Below, piece by piece: positions 52,822-61,717 of a stretch of 64,000 bases of DNA. The DNA is from Flavobacterium johnsoniae (GTDB lineage Bacteria > Bacteroidota > Bacteroidia > Flavobacteriales > Flavobacteriaceae). The stretch is from contig NZ_MLFK01000005.1 of NCBI RefSeq assembly GCF_001879205.1, positions 310,001-374,000 on the forward strand. The letters run 5' to 3'. Made by a program: the position numbers and the translations under genes. The stretch's first letter is position 1. Each line of letters begins with the position of its first letter. The notes beneath the pieces were generated by a model. It made no database searches. It was not told where the DNA came from and saw only the letters and a program-made list of their open reading frames with translations.

Positions 52822-53247
52822 CTAATTTTTGTTTTTAGCATCAAAAGCCAAAGCGTACATTTTGATGTTTTTAATCATCGAAACCAAACCATTAGCACGT
52901 GTTGCTGATAAATGTTCTTTTAGGCCGATTTCATCAATAAATTCGGTGTCAGCATTGATAATGTCTGAAGCTTTTTGATTAGAGAAAGCACGAATTAAAA
53001 TAGCAATTATACCTTTAGTCAAAATAGCGTCACTATCAGCTGTAAAAACAATTTTATCGTCCTTTTGTTCGCCTTGCAGCCAAACTTTTGACTGGCATCC
53101 TTTAATTAAATTTTCGTCGGTTTTGTATTCTTCTTTAATTAACGGAAGACTTTTTCCCAGTTCGATAATGTATTCATAACGCTGCATCCAGTCGTCGAAC
53201 ATCGAAAATTCGTCTATTATTTCGTTTTGTATTTCTTTTATTGTCAT
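52822..53247 (-). CDS. sufE: Cysteine desulfuration protein SufE
   Basis: Accepts persulfide sulfur from SufS and passes it to SufB. The acceptor is C51 in LIKGCQSKVWLQG, the same number as in E. coli. The 141-residue length and the end RANGLVSMIKNIKMYA are normal. Its start is two bases after the stop of a small lipoprotein gene, so the two are tightly co-translated. sufS lies just upstream of that gene. Confidence 0.95.
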   Translation of the reverse strand: MTIKEIQNEIIDEFSMFDDWMQRYEYIIELGKSLPLIKEEYKTDENLIKGCQSKVWLQGEQKDDKIVFTADSDAILTKGIIAILIRAFSNQKASDIINADTEFIDEIGLKEHLSATRANGLVSMIKNIKMYALAFDAKNKN

Positions 53248-53249
53248 AA

Positions 53250-53675
53250 TTATTCTTTAGCAAAATCAACCAGTAAATTTACCAGCTTTTCTATTTCCTT
53301 TGGAGGGAAACCATTGTCGAAACCTGCAGTTTCGTATGTTTTTTGATTTTGGGTTATTTTTAAATTACCTATAGCGGCACCATCGTGAAAACGTTTTTCT
53401 GTTGGTGCTTTTAAGGCCGAAAGACTGTCTAAATTTAGTTTAGAAAATTCGGCAGTAATCTTATTCCATTTTGCATTATCAATTTTGCTTTCAACCGGCT
53501 GTTGATCTCTTCCATTGGTAACGGAAACGGTTTGATTTTGAACCACAATCTTCTTGAAATATCCTCTTGACATCGCAGAATATTCAATTTGAGCGGTAGT
53601 CATATCTGCTTTTTTTTGGCTTGAACAGCCAGTTCCAATTACGATGGTCAAAATTAATAAAGACAATATTCTCAT
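53250..53675 (-). CDS. Small lipoprotein of unknown function between sufS and sufE
   Basis: A 141-residue lipoprotein: lipobox IGTGC (C17). The body is beta-rich with AMSRGYFKKIVVQNQTVSV, then DNAKWNKITAEFSKLNLDSL and GFDNGFPPKEIEKLVN. I recognise no named family beyond a resemblance to Bacteroidetes lipoproteins that ride with suf genes. It lies 10 bases after the sufS stop and 2 bases before sufE, which shows co-expression with Fe-S assembly although the product goes to the envelope. Confidence 0.75.
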   Translation of the reverse strand: MRILSLLILTIVIGTGCSSQKKADMTTAQIEYSAMSRGYFKKIVVQNQTVSVTNGRDQQPVESKIDNAKWNKITAEFSKLNLDSLSALKAPTEKRFHDGAAIGNLKITQNQKTYETAGFDNGFPPKEIEKLVNLLVDFAKE

Positions 53676-53685
53676 AAGATTTTTT

Positions 53686-54900
53686 TTAGCTTAGCATTAT
53701 TTGTGCTTTTTTAACAGAATCAACCATTTGGTCAATTTCTTCTTTTGTATTATAAAAAGAAAAAGAAGCTCGAATCGTTCCCGGAATACAGAAGAAATTC
53801 ATAATAGGCTGTGCGCAATGATGTCCGGTTCTAACTGCAATTCCTAATTTATCTATAATAGAACCAACATCATAAGGATGAATTCCATCAATATTAAACG
53901 AAATTACCGATGCTTTATTTTTTCCGGTTCCATAGATTCTTAAACCTTCAATTTCAGATAAACGCTTTGTTGCGTATTCTAAAAGTTCATGTTCATATTC
54001 CTGAATGTTATCAAAACCAATATTATTTAAATAGTCAATTGCAGTTCCAAGAACGATGCCGCCCGCAATATTTGGTGTTCCGGCTTCAAACTTATGAGGA
54101 AGATCTGCGTAAGTTGTTTTTTCGAAAGTAACTTCTTTGATCATTTCACCGCCACCCTGATATGGAGGAAGTTTATTCAGCCATTCTTCTTTTCCATATA
54201 AAATTCCGGTTCCGGTTGGGCCGCACATTTTATGACCTGAAAAAGCATAAAAATCACAGTCTAATTCCTGAACATCTGGTTTTAAATGCGGAACTGCCTG
54301 AGCACCGTCTATCAAAACTGCAGCGCCAAAACTGTGCGCTTTATCAATAATATATTTTATCGGATTAATAATTCCGAGTGCATTTGAAATATGATTAACC
54401 GTAACCACTTTTGTTTTTTCTGAAAGCAGTGCATCAAAAGCTTCGATGATTAATTCACCATTTTCATTGATCGGAATTACTTTTAAAACTGCTCCTGTTT
54501 TTTCGCATAACATCTGCCAAGGCACAATGTTACTGTGATGTTCCAGAGACGAAACAATTACTTCATCGTCCGGTTTTAAGATAGAAGCAAAGCCGTTTGT
54601 TACTAAATTGATTCCATGCGTAGTTCCCGAAGTAAAAAGTACTTCGTGCGCGAATTTTGCATTTATATGTTCTTTGACTTTGCCGCGAGAAACCTCGTAA
54701 GCATCAGTGGCTAATTGGCTTAAAGTGTGAACGCCGCGGTGAATGTTGGCGTTAATTTCCTGATAATATTTTACTTCGGCATCAATCACAACTTGTGGTT
54801 TTTGAGAAGTAGCACCATTGTCGAAATATACTAAAGGTTTTCCGTTTACAGTTTGTGAAAGTATTGGAAAATCAGCTCTTATTTTTTGAATATCTAGCAT
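53686..54900 (-). CDS. sufS: Cysteine desulfurase SufS
   Basis: PLP enzyme that takes sulfur from cysteine. The PLP lysine is in FSGHKMCGPTG and the active-site Cys in RTGHHCAQP. Other landmarks include TSGTTHGINLV and VVTVNHISNALG. The 404-residue length is typical of group II desulfurases, which need SufE as partner. Its promoter was not identified; the gene follows a serine hydrolase encoded on the opposite strand, so it may need its own promoter in the 220-base divergent gap. Confidence 0.96.
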   Translation of the reverse strand: MLDIQKIRADFPILSQTVNGKPLVYFDNGATSQKPQVVIDAEVKYYQEINANIHRGVHTLSQLATDAYEVSRGKVKEHINAKFAHEVLFTSGTTHGINLVTNGFASILKPDDEVIVSSLEHHSNIVPWQMLCEKTGAVLKVIPINENGELIIEAFDALLSEKTKVVTVNHISNALGIINPIKYIIDKAHSFGAAVLIDGAQAVPHLKPDVQELDCDFYAFSGHKMCGPTGTGILYGKEEWLNKLPPYQGGGEMIKEVTFEKTTYADLPHKFEAGTPNIAGGIVLGTAIDYLNNIGFDNIQEYEHELLEYATKRLSEIEGLRIYGTGKNKASVISFNIDGIHPYDVGSIIDKLGIAVRTGHHCAQPIMNFFCIPGTIRASFSFYNTKEEIDQMVDSVKKAQIMLS

Positions 54901-55121
54901 GTCTTATTTAGAAAAAATCTATTTACAAAAGTACTAAAACTAAATTTGTTTATACAGCAATTCTATAATTTCCTTTTATGGCATCATTGTTACAAGGCGC
55001 AAATGCTGATTTTGTAAAAATCGGTTGAGTTTTCTGAATAATCCGAATCATATTTATAATTTGAGTTCTAAAAACGTGAACATAAATTATTTATATTGCA
55101 ATAAAAATAACTTTAATCGTC

Positions 55122-56471
55122 ATGAAAAAATTCCTTAAAGTACTTTTACTCGTTTTGGTTCTTGCTTTTTTATATTTCGGATTTACAACATATCCAAAGC
55201 TTGATTTGATTTCTGGCTTTTCGGCAAAAAGTGTAGCATCCGGCCATTTTATAGATAATCGTACATTGGATTTAATCGAAAAAACAGACAATGATATCAA
55301 AATGATAGATTTGGCTAAAAATTCAATTGATGATGCAGGAAAATTTGCAACAGCCACTGTTTACGGATTGAAAGAACGAAAAGCAATCTACCGTGAAGGT
55401 TTAGGCGCAACTTTGATTAATGATGATTTTGATGTTTCAAAACCTTATTTACTTCCAAAGAGAACAAAATTGGCAAATAATCTTCCCTTTCCTTACGGAA
55501 ATAATGAGCCAAAAGATACTTTGTTTGCAGATGTTGATTACTCGAAATTGAAAAAAGCCGTTGATAATGCATTTGATAAACCTAGTGGAGGAACAAAAAG
55601 AACCCGTGCTGTTGTAGTTTTATATAAAGACAAATTAATTGCTGAGAAATATGATACAGGGTTTAATAAAGACAGTAAAATTTTAGGTTGGTCAATGACG
55701 AAAAGCATTACAAGTTCGGCTTTTGGTGTTTTGGCAAAACAAGGTAAAATCGATATTAATAAACCTGCTCCAGTTGCCGAATGGAAAAATGATGAACGCA
55801 AAAATATTACGCTTAACGATTTGCTTCACATGAATTCTGGTTTAGAATGGGAAGAGAATTACAGTACAATCTGCGATGCTACTAAAATGCTTTTTCAGGC
55901 GGAAGATATGGGAAAAGTGCAAATGGATAAACCGGCTCAATTTAAACCCAATACACATTGGAATTATTCATCTGGAACAACTAATTTATTGTCCCTGATT
56001 TTAAGAAGACAATTTAAAACGCAGCAAGAATATCTTGATTTTTGGTATAGCGCCGTAATCGACAAAATTGGGATGAATTCGATGATTGTTGAACAAGATA
56101 TGTCAGGAACTTTTGTTGGCTCTTCGTACGGATGGGCAACACCGCGTGACTGGTCAAAATTTGGATTATTATATCTAAGAAAAGGAAACTGGAACGGCGA
56201 ACAAATCCTTGACGAAAGCTGGGTAAAATATACTGCAAAACCAACTAATACTTCTGAGGGTAAATACGGAGCACAGTTTTGGTTAAACGCGGGAGGGAAA
56301 TTCCCAGACGTTCCTCGAGATATGTTTTATTGCAGCGGTTATCAGGGGCAGATGGTAGCGATTATTCCATCTCTGGATATGGTAATTGTGAGAATGGGAG
56401 TGAGAGAAGGTGATAAAAGTTTTGACTTTAATGGGTTTTTGAAGGAGGTAATTGCAGCTGTTGGGAAATAA
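55122..56471 (+). CDS. Serine hydrolase, beta-lactamase/transpeptidase-like
   Basis: A 449-residue envelope hydrolase on the opposite strand to the suf genes. Membrane anchor or signal at residues 4-20 (LKVLLLVLVLAFLYFG). The penicillin-binding fold has the S191-x-x-K194 nucleophile (GWSMTKSITSS) and a Y282-S-S triad element (NYSSGTTN). The third box is less clear. Relatives include esterases and D-aminopeptidases, so resistance should not be assumed. It splits sufD from sufS; sufS must be transcribed from the gap upstream of 54900 or by long read-through. Confidence 0.87.
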   Translation: MKKFLKVLLLVLVLAFLYFGFTTYPKLDLISGFSAKSVASGHFIDNRTLDLIEKTDNDIKMIDLAKNSIDDAGKFATATVYGLKERKAIYREGLGATLINDDFDVSKPYLLPKRTKLANNLPFPYGNNEPKDTLFADVDYSKLKKAVDNAFDKPSGGTKRTRAVVVLYKDKLIAEKYDTGFNKDSKILGWSMTKSITSSAFGVLAKQGKIDINKPAPVAEWKNDERKNITLNDLLHMNSGLEWEENYSTICDATKMLFQAEDMGKVQMDKPAQFKPNTHWNYSSGTTNLLSLILRRQFKTQQEYLDFWYSAVIDKIGMNSMIVEQDMSGTFVGSSYGWATPRDWSKFGLLYLRKGNWNGEQILDESWVKYTAKPTNTSEGKYGAQFWLNAGGKFPDVPRDMFYCSGYQGQMVAIIPSLDMVIVRMGVREGDKSFDFNGFLKEVIAAVGK

Positions 56472-56475
56472 AATG

Positions 56476-56571
56476 TAACCGCAAAGACCGCAAGGTATAA
56501 AACCGCAAAGTTCGCAAAGCTTATAATAAACTTTGCGAACTTTGCGTAAATCTTAGCGAACCTTGCGGTTA
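56476..56571. repeat. Palindromic element, cgcaaag family, between the serine hydrolase and sufD
   Basis: TAACCGCAAAG (56476-56486) and the CCTTGCGGTTA arm (56561-56571) form the outer stem. The inner arms (56504-56519 and 56531-56546) are a perfect 16-bp inverted repeat of cgcaaag words. It has the same design as the element at 50051-50184. Confidence 0.7.
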
Positions 56572-56576
56572 AGCTA

Positions 56577-57893
56577 TTACAAATCAAATCCTAAATTCAC
56601 GCCCAATTTCATGGCAATGATTTTAGTAATTCTTTGTTTTAATTCTGGTATTTTGATGCTTTCGATAACGGCATTTGAGAATGCGTACATCAATAAAGCT
56701 TTAGCTTCTTTTTGAGGAATACCACGAGACTGCATGTAGAACATAGCTGTTTCATCCAATTGTCCAACTGTACAACCGTGAGAACATTTTACATCATCAG
56801 CAAAAATCTCTAATTGTGGTTTTGCGTTGATGGTTGCTTTGTCACTCAATAAAATGTTGTTGCTTTTTTGGAAAGCATTTGTTTTTTGAGCTTCTTTTTC
56901 TACCAAAACTTTTCCATTGAAAACTCCTGTTGAGCGATCAGAGAAAATTCCTTTATAATCCTGGAAACTTTCGCAGTTAGGCGTTGCGTGATTTACCAAA
57001 GTATAGTGGTCAACGTGCTGCTTATCATTTAAGATAGAAATTCCGTTAAGCGTACTTGTCAATCTTTCTCCAAAATGGTAAAAGTTTAAGTTGTTACGTG
57101 TCAGATTTCCTCCAAATGAAAAAGTATGAACTGAAGCGTGGCTTTCTTGTTGTTGTGATACATAAGTGTTATCAACTAAGTTAGCTTCGCTATTATCGTT
57201 TTGAATTTTGTAATAATCAACAATCGCACGTTTTTGAGCAAAAATCTCAGTAACAGAGTTTGTTAAAACTGGATTTTCATTCAAACTTTGGTGGCGCTCG
57301 ATAATTTGAACATGTGAATTTTCACCCACAATAACCAAATTTCTTGGCTGAACCATTAAAGCCGATTCGTTCCCTGTTGAGAAAAACATAATCTCAATTG
57401 GTTTATCAGCGACTTTTTTCTTTGGGATATTGATAAAAGCACCTTCACTTGCAAAAGCAGTGTTCAATGAAGTTAAGCTGTCATCTTTACTTGCAATTTG
57501 ATTGAAGTAAGTATCAATAATCATTTTATATTTTGGTTTGGTCAATGCCGATGACATCAAGCAAACATCGATTCCGTCGTGTGTTGTAGAAGATAAATGC
57601 GAACTGAAAACACCATCTATAAAAACTAATTTATAAGTGTCAATTTCGTGTAAAAAGTATTTTTTTACCTGATTAAATTCGATTGCATTTTCCTGCTTAG
57701 GAAAAACCGTAAAGTCATTTTTTAAGATGGCGTTTAGCGATGTGTATTTCCAAGCTTCTTCTTTTTTGGTTGGGAAACCTTTATTTTCGAAGTTTTTTAT
57801 AGCATTTGTACGTATGTCATGTAAATCTGAATGCACATCTACACGCTCTTCAAAAGCCATAAAAGACGATACTAATTTTTCTTTTAAATCCAT
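56577..57893 (-). CDS. sufD: Fe-S cluster scaffold subunit SufD
   Basis: Partner of SufB and SufC in the SufBC2D scaffold. The 438-residue protein has the beta-helix core (about 150-350) and the C-terminal CSHGCTVGQLDETAMFYMQ motif, with the conserved His and Cys used in cluster assembly, then SRGIPQKEAKALLMYAF. It is cytosolic. It lies downstream of sufC, separated by the four-helix-bundle gene. Confidence 0.95.
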   Translation of the reverse strand: MDLKEKLVSSFMAFEERVDVHSDLHDIRTNAIKNFENKGFPTKKEEAWKYTSLNAILKNDFTVFPKQENAIEFNQVKKYFLHEIDTYKLVFIDGVFSSHLSSTTHDGIDVCLMSSALTKPKYKMIIDTYFNQIASKDDSLTSLNTAFASEGAFINIPKKKVADKPIEIMFFSTGNESALMVQPRNLVIVGENSHVQIIERHQSLNENPVLTNSVTEIFAQKRAIVDYYKIQNDNSEANLVDNTYVSQQQESHASVHTFSFGGNLTRNNLNFYHFGERLTSTLNGISILNDKQHVDHYTLVNHATPNCESFQDYKGIFSDRSTGVFNGKVLVEKEAQKTNAFQKSNNILLSDKATINAKPQLEIFADDVKCSHGCTVGQLDETAMFYMQSRGIPQKEAKALLMYAFSNAVIESIKIPELKQRITKIIAMKLGVNLGFDL

Positions 57894-57944
57894 TGTTCTT
57901 TTGTTTCCTTCGGTGTTTCAGGTTTCAAGTTTCAGGTTGCCTGT

Positions 57945-58023
57945 TGAAACTTAATTCCTTTGAATCCATGTTTCAGGTTTAATGTTTCATGTTTTTTTAC
58001 TGAAACTTATTTCCTTTGAAATC
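57945..58023. repeat. Direct repeat at the 3' end of the four-helix-bundle gene
   Basis: TGAAACTTAATTCCTTTGAATCC (57945-57967) and a variant at 58001-58023 are direct copies 56 bases apart. The second copy lies inside the coding end of the four-helix-bundle gene and encodes its last residues (FKGNKFQ). An inverted arm, ATGTTTCATGTTTTTTT (57982-57998), is included in this span. Confidence 0.65.
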
Positions 58024-58386
58024 TTTTTTATTTAGGTAAGTGATAAAGTTTTTTATTTTACCACTTAAATTTTCATAGTCCTTTTTTAAAACTTCGAATT
58101 TTTCTTCTGAAATATATTCAAAATCAAAAACCCGATATAATTGAGATCTTGTTTCTCCGGCTGAGCCTTTTGCAATTGATAAGAATTGTCGAAATTCTAA
58201 ATTTCCATCTCTTTCAAATCCTTCTGCAATGTTATCCAATACTGAACCCGAAGAATCTTTAATTTGATTTTTAAACCTGATATCGAATCTTAAATCGGTA
58301 TGAACTGCAATAAGATGAACTTCTTTTGCTAATCGTCGAGCCTCTTTCCAAATTTCTAAATCCTCAAATCTATTAATTGTCGCCAT
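57997..58386 (-). CDS. Four-helix-bundle protein (23S rRNA IVS family)
   Basis: A 129-residue helical protein of the family first found in 23S rRNA intervening sequences and related to Avd of diversity-generating retroelements. Diagnostic stretches are FEDLEIWKEARRLAKEVH, FKNQIKDSSGSVLDNIAEGF and RQFLSIAKGSAGETRSQLYR. The family oligomerises, often as a pentamer, and can bind nucleic acid; its role is unknown. Perfect 17-bp inverted repeats (57982-57998, 58434-58450) bracket it, and its 3' end is repeat-derived. It separates sufC from sufD. Confidence 0.88.
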   Translation of the reverse strand: MATINRFEDLEIWKEARRLAKEVHLIAVHTDLRFDIRFKNQIKDSSGSVLDNIAEGFERDGNLEFRQFLSIAKGSAGETRSQLYRVFDFEYISEEKFEVLKKDYENLSGKIKNFITYLNKKDFKGNKFQ

Positions 58387-58433
58387 ATTTTTTTTAAGTT
58401 AAAACTTACAAATATAGTTTGTAACTTGAAACT

Positions 58434-58450
58434 AAAAAAACATGAAACAT
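58434..58450. repeat. Inverted-repeat arm beside the four-helix-bundle gene
   Basis: AAAAAAACATGAAACAT, the exact reverse complement of 57982-57998. It ends ten bases before the sufC stop region and defines the other edge of the passenger gene. Confidence 0.7.
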
Positions 58451-58460
58451 GAAACAAAAT

Positions 58461-59207
58461 CTAGTTCTCCGCCTTAATCCAGTCGTATCCTTTTTCTTCC
58501 AGTTCGTAAGCCAATTCTTTTCCGCCTGATTTTACGATTCTTCCGTTGTAAAGAACGTGAACGAAATCCGGAACGATATAATCTAGCAAACGTTGGTAGT
58601 GCGTAATAACGATAATTGCGTTTTTGTCGCTTTTCAATTTGTTAACTCCGTTGGCCACAATTCTTAAAGCATCGATATCAAGACCAGAATCGGTTTCGTC
58701 AAGGATAGCTAATTTTGGCTCTAACATTGCCATTTGAAAAATCTCGTTTCTTTTTTTCTCTCCTCCCGAAAAACCTTCGTTTAAAGAACGAGATAAAAAT
58801 TTGCGGTCGATTTCTAATAATTCAGATTTCTCACGAATTACTTTTAGCATTTCGTTAGCCGGCATTTCTTCCTGACCGTTTGCTTTACGAGTTTCGTTGA
58901 TTGCCGTTTTCATAAAGTTAGTTACACTAACTCCAGGAATTTCTACAGGATATTGAAACGAAAGAAAAACACCTTTATGTGCTCTTTCTTCAGGAGCTAA
59001 ATCAGCAAGATCTTCTCCGTCAAGAATAACTTCTCCGTCTGTCACTTCATAGTTTTCGTTTCCGGCAATTACAGCCGAAAGTGTACTTTTTCCGGAACCG
59101 TTTGGCCCCATGATAGCGTGTACTTCGCCAGCTTTAACTTCTATATTAATTCCTTTTAGGATTTCTTTATCACCAATTGAGGCGTGAAGGTTTTTTATTG
59201 ATAACAT
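58461..59207 (-). CDS. sufC: Fe-S cluster assembly ATPase SufC
   Basis: ABC-type ATPase that drives the SufBC2D scaffold. Walker A is GPNGSGKST, the ABC signature is GFSGGEKKRNEIFQ and Walker B is AILDETDSGLD; the SufC-specific KKRNE motif after the signature is present. The 248-residue length is normal. It is soluble and cytosolic. It follows the FMN reductase gene by 12 bases, not sufB directly as is usual. Confidence 0.97.
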   Translation of the reverse strand: MLSIKNLHASIGDKEILKGINIEVKAGEVHAIMGPNGSGKSTLSAVIAGNENYEVTDGEVILDGEDLADLAPEERAHKGVFLSFQYPVEIPGVSVTNFMKTAINETRKANGQEEMPANEMLKVIREKSELLEIDRKFLSRSLNEGFSGGEKKRNEIFQMAMLEPKLAILDETDSGLDIDALRIVANGVNKLKSDKNAIIVITHYQRLLDYIVPDFVHVLYNGRIVKSGGKELAYELEEKGYDWIKAEN

Positions 59208-59219
59208 TGTTTTTTTATT

Positions 59220-59708
59220 TTATATAAATGTCAATTCTATTTTTGTTTGTTGGTTTAGGATATTGGCATTAAAATGCGCGTGCCCTAAATATTCCATGCC
59301 TAAATAATCGGCTGTTTTTTTGAACGGAATGTAAAAACTGTCTTCAATTTCATTGTCATGTGAATTTGATATCACACCAATTTTCTTCCCTCTTAGTTTT
59401 CGTCCGGTTTCTTTTTCAATTCGGATTAAATCTGAAAAACGATCAAAGAAAACTTTCATTATTCCACTCATATTGTACCAATATATTGGCGTTGCAAAAA
59501 TTAAAGTGTCGTACTTTTCGAGTATTCCCTTTATCAAAGGCAAAAAATCGTCTTCTATATTTTTACTTTCGTAATCATAATGGGAAATATTATAATCACT
59601 TAAATTCACTACATCAATTCCGGTTTCTTTAGCAATTTCATCCACAATTCTGGTTGTGTTTCCGTTTTTTCTGGATGAACCTAAAATGATGACTTTTTTG
59701 TTTTCCAT
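59220..59708 (-). CDS. NAD(P)H-dependent FMN reductase/flavodoxin-like protein
   Basis: A 162-residue flavoprotein. The FMN phosphate loop is ILGSSRKNGNTTRIV at the N-terminus, and FATPIYWYNMSGIMKVFFDR is the second conserved FMN-binding loop, typical of NADPH-dependent FMN reductases. It might supply reduced flavin or remove quinones; a role in Fe-S assembly is only suggested by position. It lies 6 bases after the toxin gene and 12 bases before sufC, so it is fully inside the suf transcript. Confidence 0.87.
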   Translation of the reverse strand: MENKKVIILGSSRKNGNTTRIVDEIAKETGIDVVNLSDYNISHYDYESKNIEDDFLPLIKGILEKYDTLIFATPIYWYNMSGIMKVFFDRFSDLIRIEKETGRKLRGKKIGVISNSHDNEIEDSFYIPFKKTADYLGMEYLGHAHFNANILNQQTKIELTFI

Positions 59709-59714
59709 TAATAC

Positions 59715-59987
59715 TTATTCGTAATGCCCTTTTAATGAAAGGATATTTAGTATTTCTATATTGTTTTCTTCTGTTATTCTGTAAATAATTCTGTGTTCTT
59801 TGTCAATTCGTCTTGACCATCTTCCAGATAATTCATATTTTAATTGTTCTGGTTTTCCAAGTCCTTCATAAGGATGAAGTAAAATGTCTTCGATTAAACT
59901 TGTGATCTTTTTCATTATTGATTTGTTTCCGGACTTCTTCCAAAAAAGAATGTCTTTTTGTGCCTTTTCAGAATAAATTATTTCCAC
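59715..59987 (-). CDS. Txe/YoeB-type toxin
   Basis: RelE-superfamily ribosome-dependent mRNA endonuclease, 90 residues. Catalytic positions of YoeB are kept: E47 (GKPEQLKYELSG), R66 (DKEHRII) and H88 in the C-terminal KGHYE. It overlaps the preceding antitoxin gene by 10 bases, the normal arrangement for a type II pair. The pair is lodged between sufB and sufC. The toxin appears intact. Confidence 0.92.
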   Translation of the reverse strand: MEIIYSEKAQKDILFWKKSGNKSIMKKITSLIEDILLHPYEGLGKPEQLKYELSGRWSRRIDKEHRIIYRITEENNIEILNILSLKGHYE

Positions 59988-60175
59988 AAATCTTCAATTT
60001 TCATTTTAATTCCTTTTCCTTCTTCAATACTTTTTTCAGCATCAAGAATCTCTTTTACAAACTCTGGATTATATGGTTTTTCATTTTCTTCAATAATTTC
60101 AAAACCAAGAGATTTTGCCAGTGATTGAAAGACTGGGAAATCTTTTTTCTTTACATTTTTTAAGATGATGTCCAT
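59978..60175 (-). CDS. Antitoxin of the Txe/YoeB-type pair
   Basis: A 65-residue protein upstream of the toxin, overlapping it by 10 bases. N-terminal half (ILKNVKKKDFPVFQSLAKSLGFE) resembles the short helix-rich antitoxins of DUF2683-like families; the C-terminal half (FVKEILDAEKSIEEGKGIKM) is the probable toxin-binding tail. It starts 16 bases after the sufB stop. The family assignment rests mainly on position and size. Confidence 0.8.
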   Translation of the reverse strand: MDIILKNVKKKDFPVFQSLAKSLGFEIIEENEKPYNPEFVKEILDAEKSIEEGKGIKMKIEDLWK

Positions 60176-60191
60176 ATCGCTTTGTTTTTTT

Positions 60192-61640
60192 TTACCCTAC
60201 AGAACCTTCTAAAGAAATCTCTAATAATTTTTGAGCTTCAACGGCAAATTCCATTGGAAGTTTGTTCAATACATCTTTACTAAAACCATTTACAATTAAG
60301 GCAATCGCTTTTTCTGTCGGGATACCTCTTTGGTTGCAATAAAAAACCTGATCTTCTCCAATTTTACTTGTAGTTGCTTCGTGCTCTATTTTTGCCGATG
60401 GATTTTTACTTTCTATATAAGGGAAAGTATGCGCCCCGCAATTGTTCCCCATTAAAAGAGAATCACATTGCGAAAAGTTTCTTGCATTTTCAGCTCTAGG
60501 GCTGATCTGCACTAATCCACGGTAACTGTTTTGTGATTTACCGGCCGAAATACCTTTAGAAATAATAGTCGATTTGGTATTTTTTCCTAAATGGATCATT
60601 TTAGTTCCAGTATCTGCTTGTTGGTAATTATTGGTAACGGCAATTGAATAAAATTCTCCAACCGAATTGTCTCCTTTAAGTACACAAGAAGGATATTTCC
60701 AGGTTACAGCAGAACCTGTTTCTACTTGTGTCCATGAAATTTTAGCGTTTGTTTCGCACAAACCTCTTTTGGTTACGAAGTTGTAAACCCCGCCTTTTCC
60801 TTCTTTGTTTCCAGGGAACCAGTTTTGAACGGTAGAATATTTAATTTCAGCATCATCCAAAGCGATTAGTTCCACTACCGCAGCGTGCAATTGGTTTTCG
60901 TCACGACTTGGAGCTGTACAGCCCTCAAGGTAAGAAACGTAACTTCCTTCATCAGCAATAACCAAAGTTCTTTCGAATTGTCCGGTTCCTGCCTGATTGA
61001 TTCTGAAATAAGTTGAAAGTTCCATTGGGCAGCGAACGCCTTTTGGAATATAACAGAAACTTCCGTCAGAGAAAACTGCTGAGTTTAATGCTGCATAGAA
61101 GTTGTCTTTTTGAGGTACAACAGTTCCTAAATATTTTTTTACTAATTCAGGATGTTCTTTAATAGCTTCTGAAATTGGACAAAAAATAATGCCTTTTTCA
61201 GCCAAAGTTTTCTTGAAAGTTGTTGCTACAGAAACAGAATCGACCACAATATCCATAGCGACATTGTTCATCATTTTTTGTTCGTCAACAGAAATTCCCA
61301 GCTTTTTGTACATCTCTAAAAGTTCCGGATCTACATCATCCAGTGTTTTGTTAGGATCTACTTGTTTTGGAGCTGAATAATAAGAAATTGCCTGAAAATC
61401 CGGCTTTTCGTAATTTACGTTTGCCCATTCTGGTTCAATCATTTCTTTCCATGCACGGAAAGCCTCAATGCGCCATTCGGTCATCCACTCAGGTTCTTCT
61501 TTTTTCAGCGAAATAGCTCTTACAATTTCTTCGTTTAAGCCAATAGGGAAAGTCTCAGATTCTATATTGGTATAAAATCCGTATTCATATTCTTTGGTTT
61601 CCAGTTCGATTTTTAAATCGTCTTCGGTGTATTTGCTCAT
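60192..61640 (-). CDS. sufB: Fe-S cluster scaffold subunit SufB
   Basis: Main scaffold on which [4Fe-4S] clusters are built. The 482-residue protein has a FMN-free beta-helix core with [18 protein letters not shown], the [21 protein letters not shown] stretch (read in two parts) and the C-terminal [20 protein letters not shown] motif. The persulfide-relay Cys lie in [10 protein letters not shown] and in NFSQCDSLL. It is cytosolic. It follows the SufA-like gene after a 77-base gap of gatttaaa words. Confidence 0.97.
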   Translation of the reverse strand: MSKYTEDDLKIELETKEYEYGFYTNIESETFPIGLNEEIVRAISLKKEEPEWMTEWRIEAFRAWKEMIEPEWANVNYEKPDFQAISYYSAPKQVDPNKTLDDVDPELLEMYKKLGISVDEQKMMNNVAMDIVVDSVSVATTFKKTLAEKGIIFCPISEAIKEHPELVKKYLGTVVPQKDNFYAALNSAVFSDGSFCYIPKGVRCPMELSTYFRINQAGTGQFERTLVIADEGSYVSYLEGCTAPSRDENQLHAAVVELIALDDAEIKYSTVQNWFPGNKEGKGGVYNFVTKRGLCETNAKISWTQVETGSAVTWKYPSCVLKGDNSVGEFYSIAVTNNYQQADTGTKMIHLGKNTKSTIISKGISAGKSQNSYRGLVQISPRAENARNFSQCDSLLMGNNCGAHTFPYIESKNPSAKIEHEATTSKIGEDQVFYCNQRGIPTEKAIALIVNGFSKDVLNKLPMEFAVEAQKLLEISLEGSVG

Positions 61641-61717
61641 TGTTGATTTAAAGATTTAAAGATTTAATTCAGAGATTTCAAAGAATTAACCTTTATTAGT
61701 CTTGGTATTATCTTTTA

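Noticed and set aside
55122..56471. Antibiotic-resistance beta-lactamase
   Set aside because: The fold has SxxK and YSS elements, but the third box is unclear and the protein is longer and anchored; an esterase or peptidase is equally likely.
57945..58023. Target-site duplication of an insertion sequence
   Set aside because: The direct copies are imperfect, 56 bases apart on the same side of the gene, and no transposase is present.
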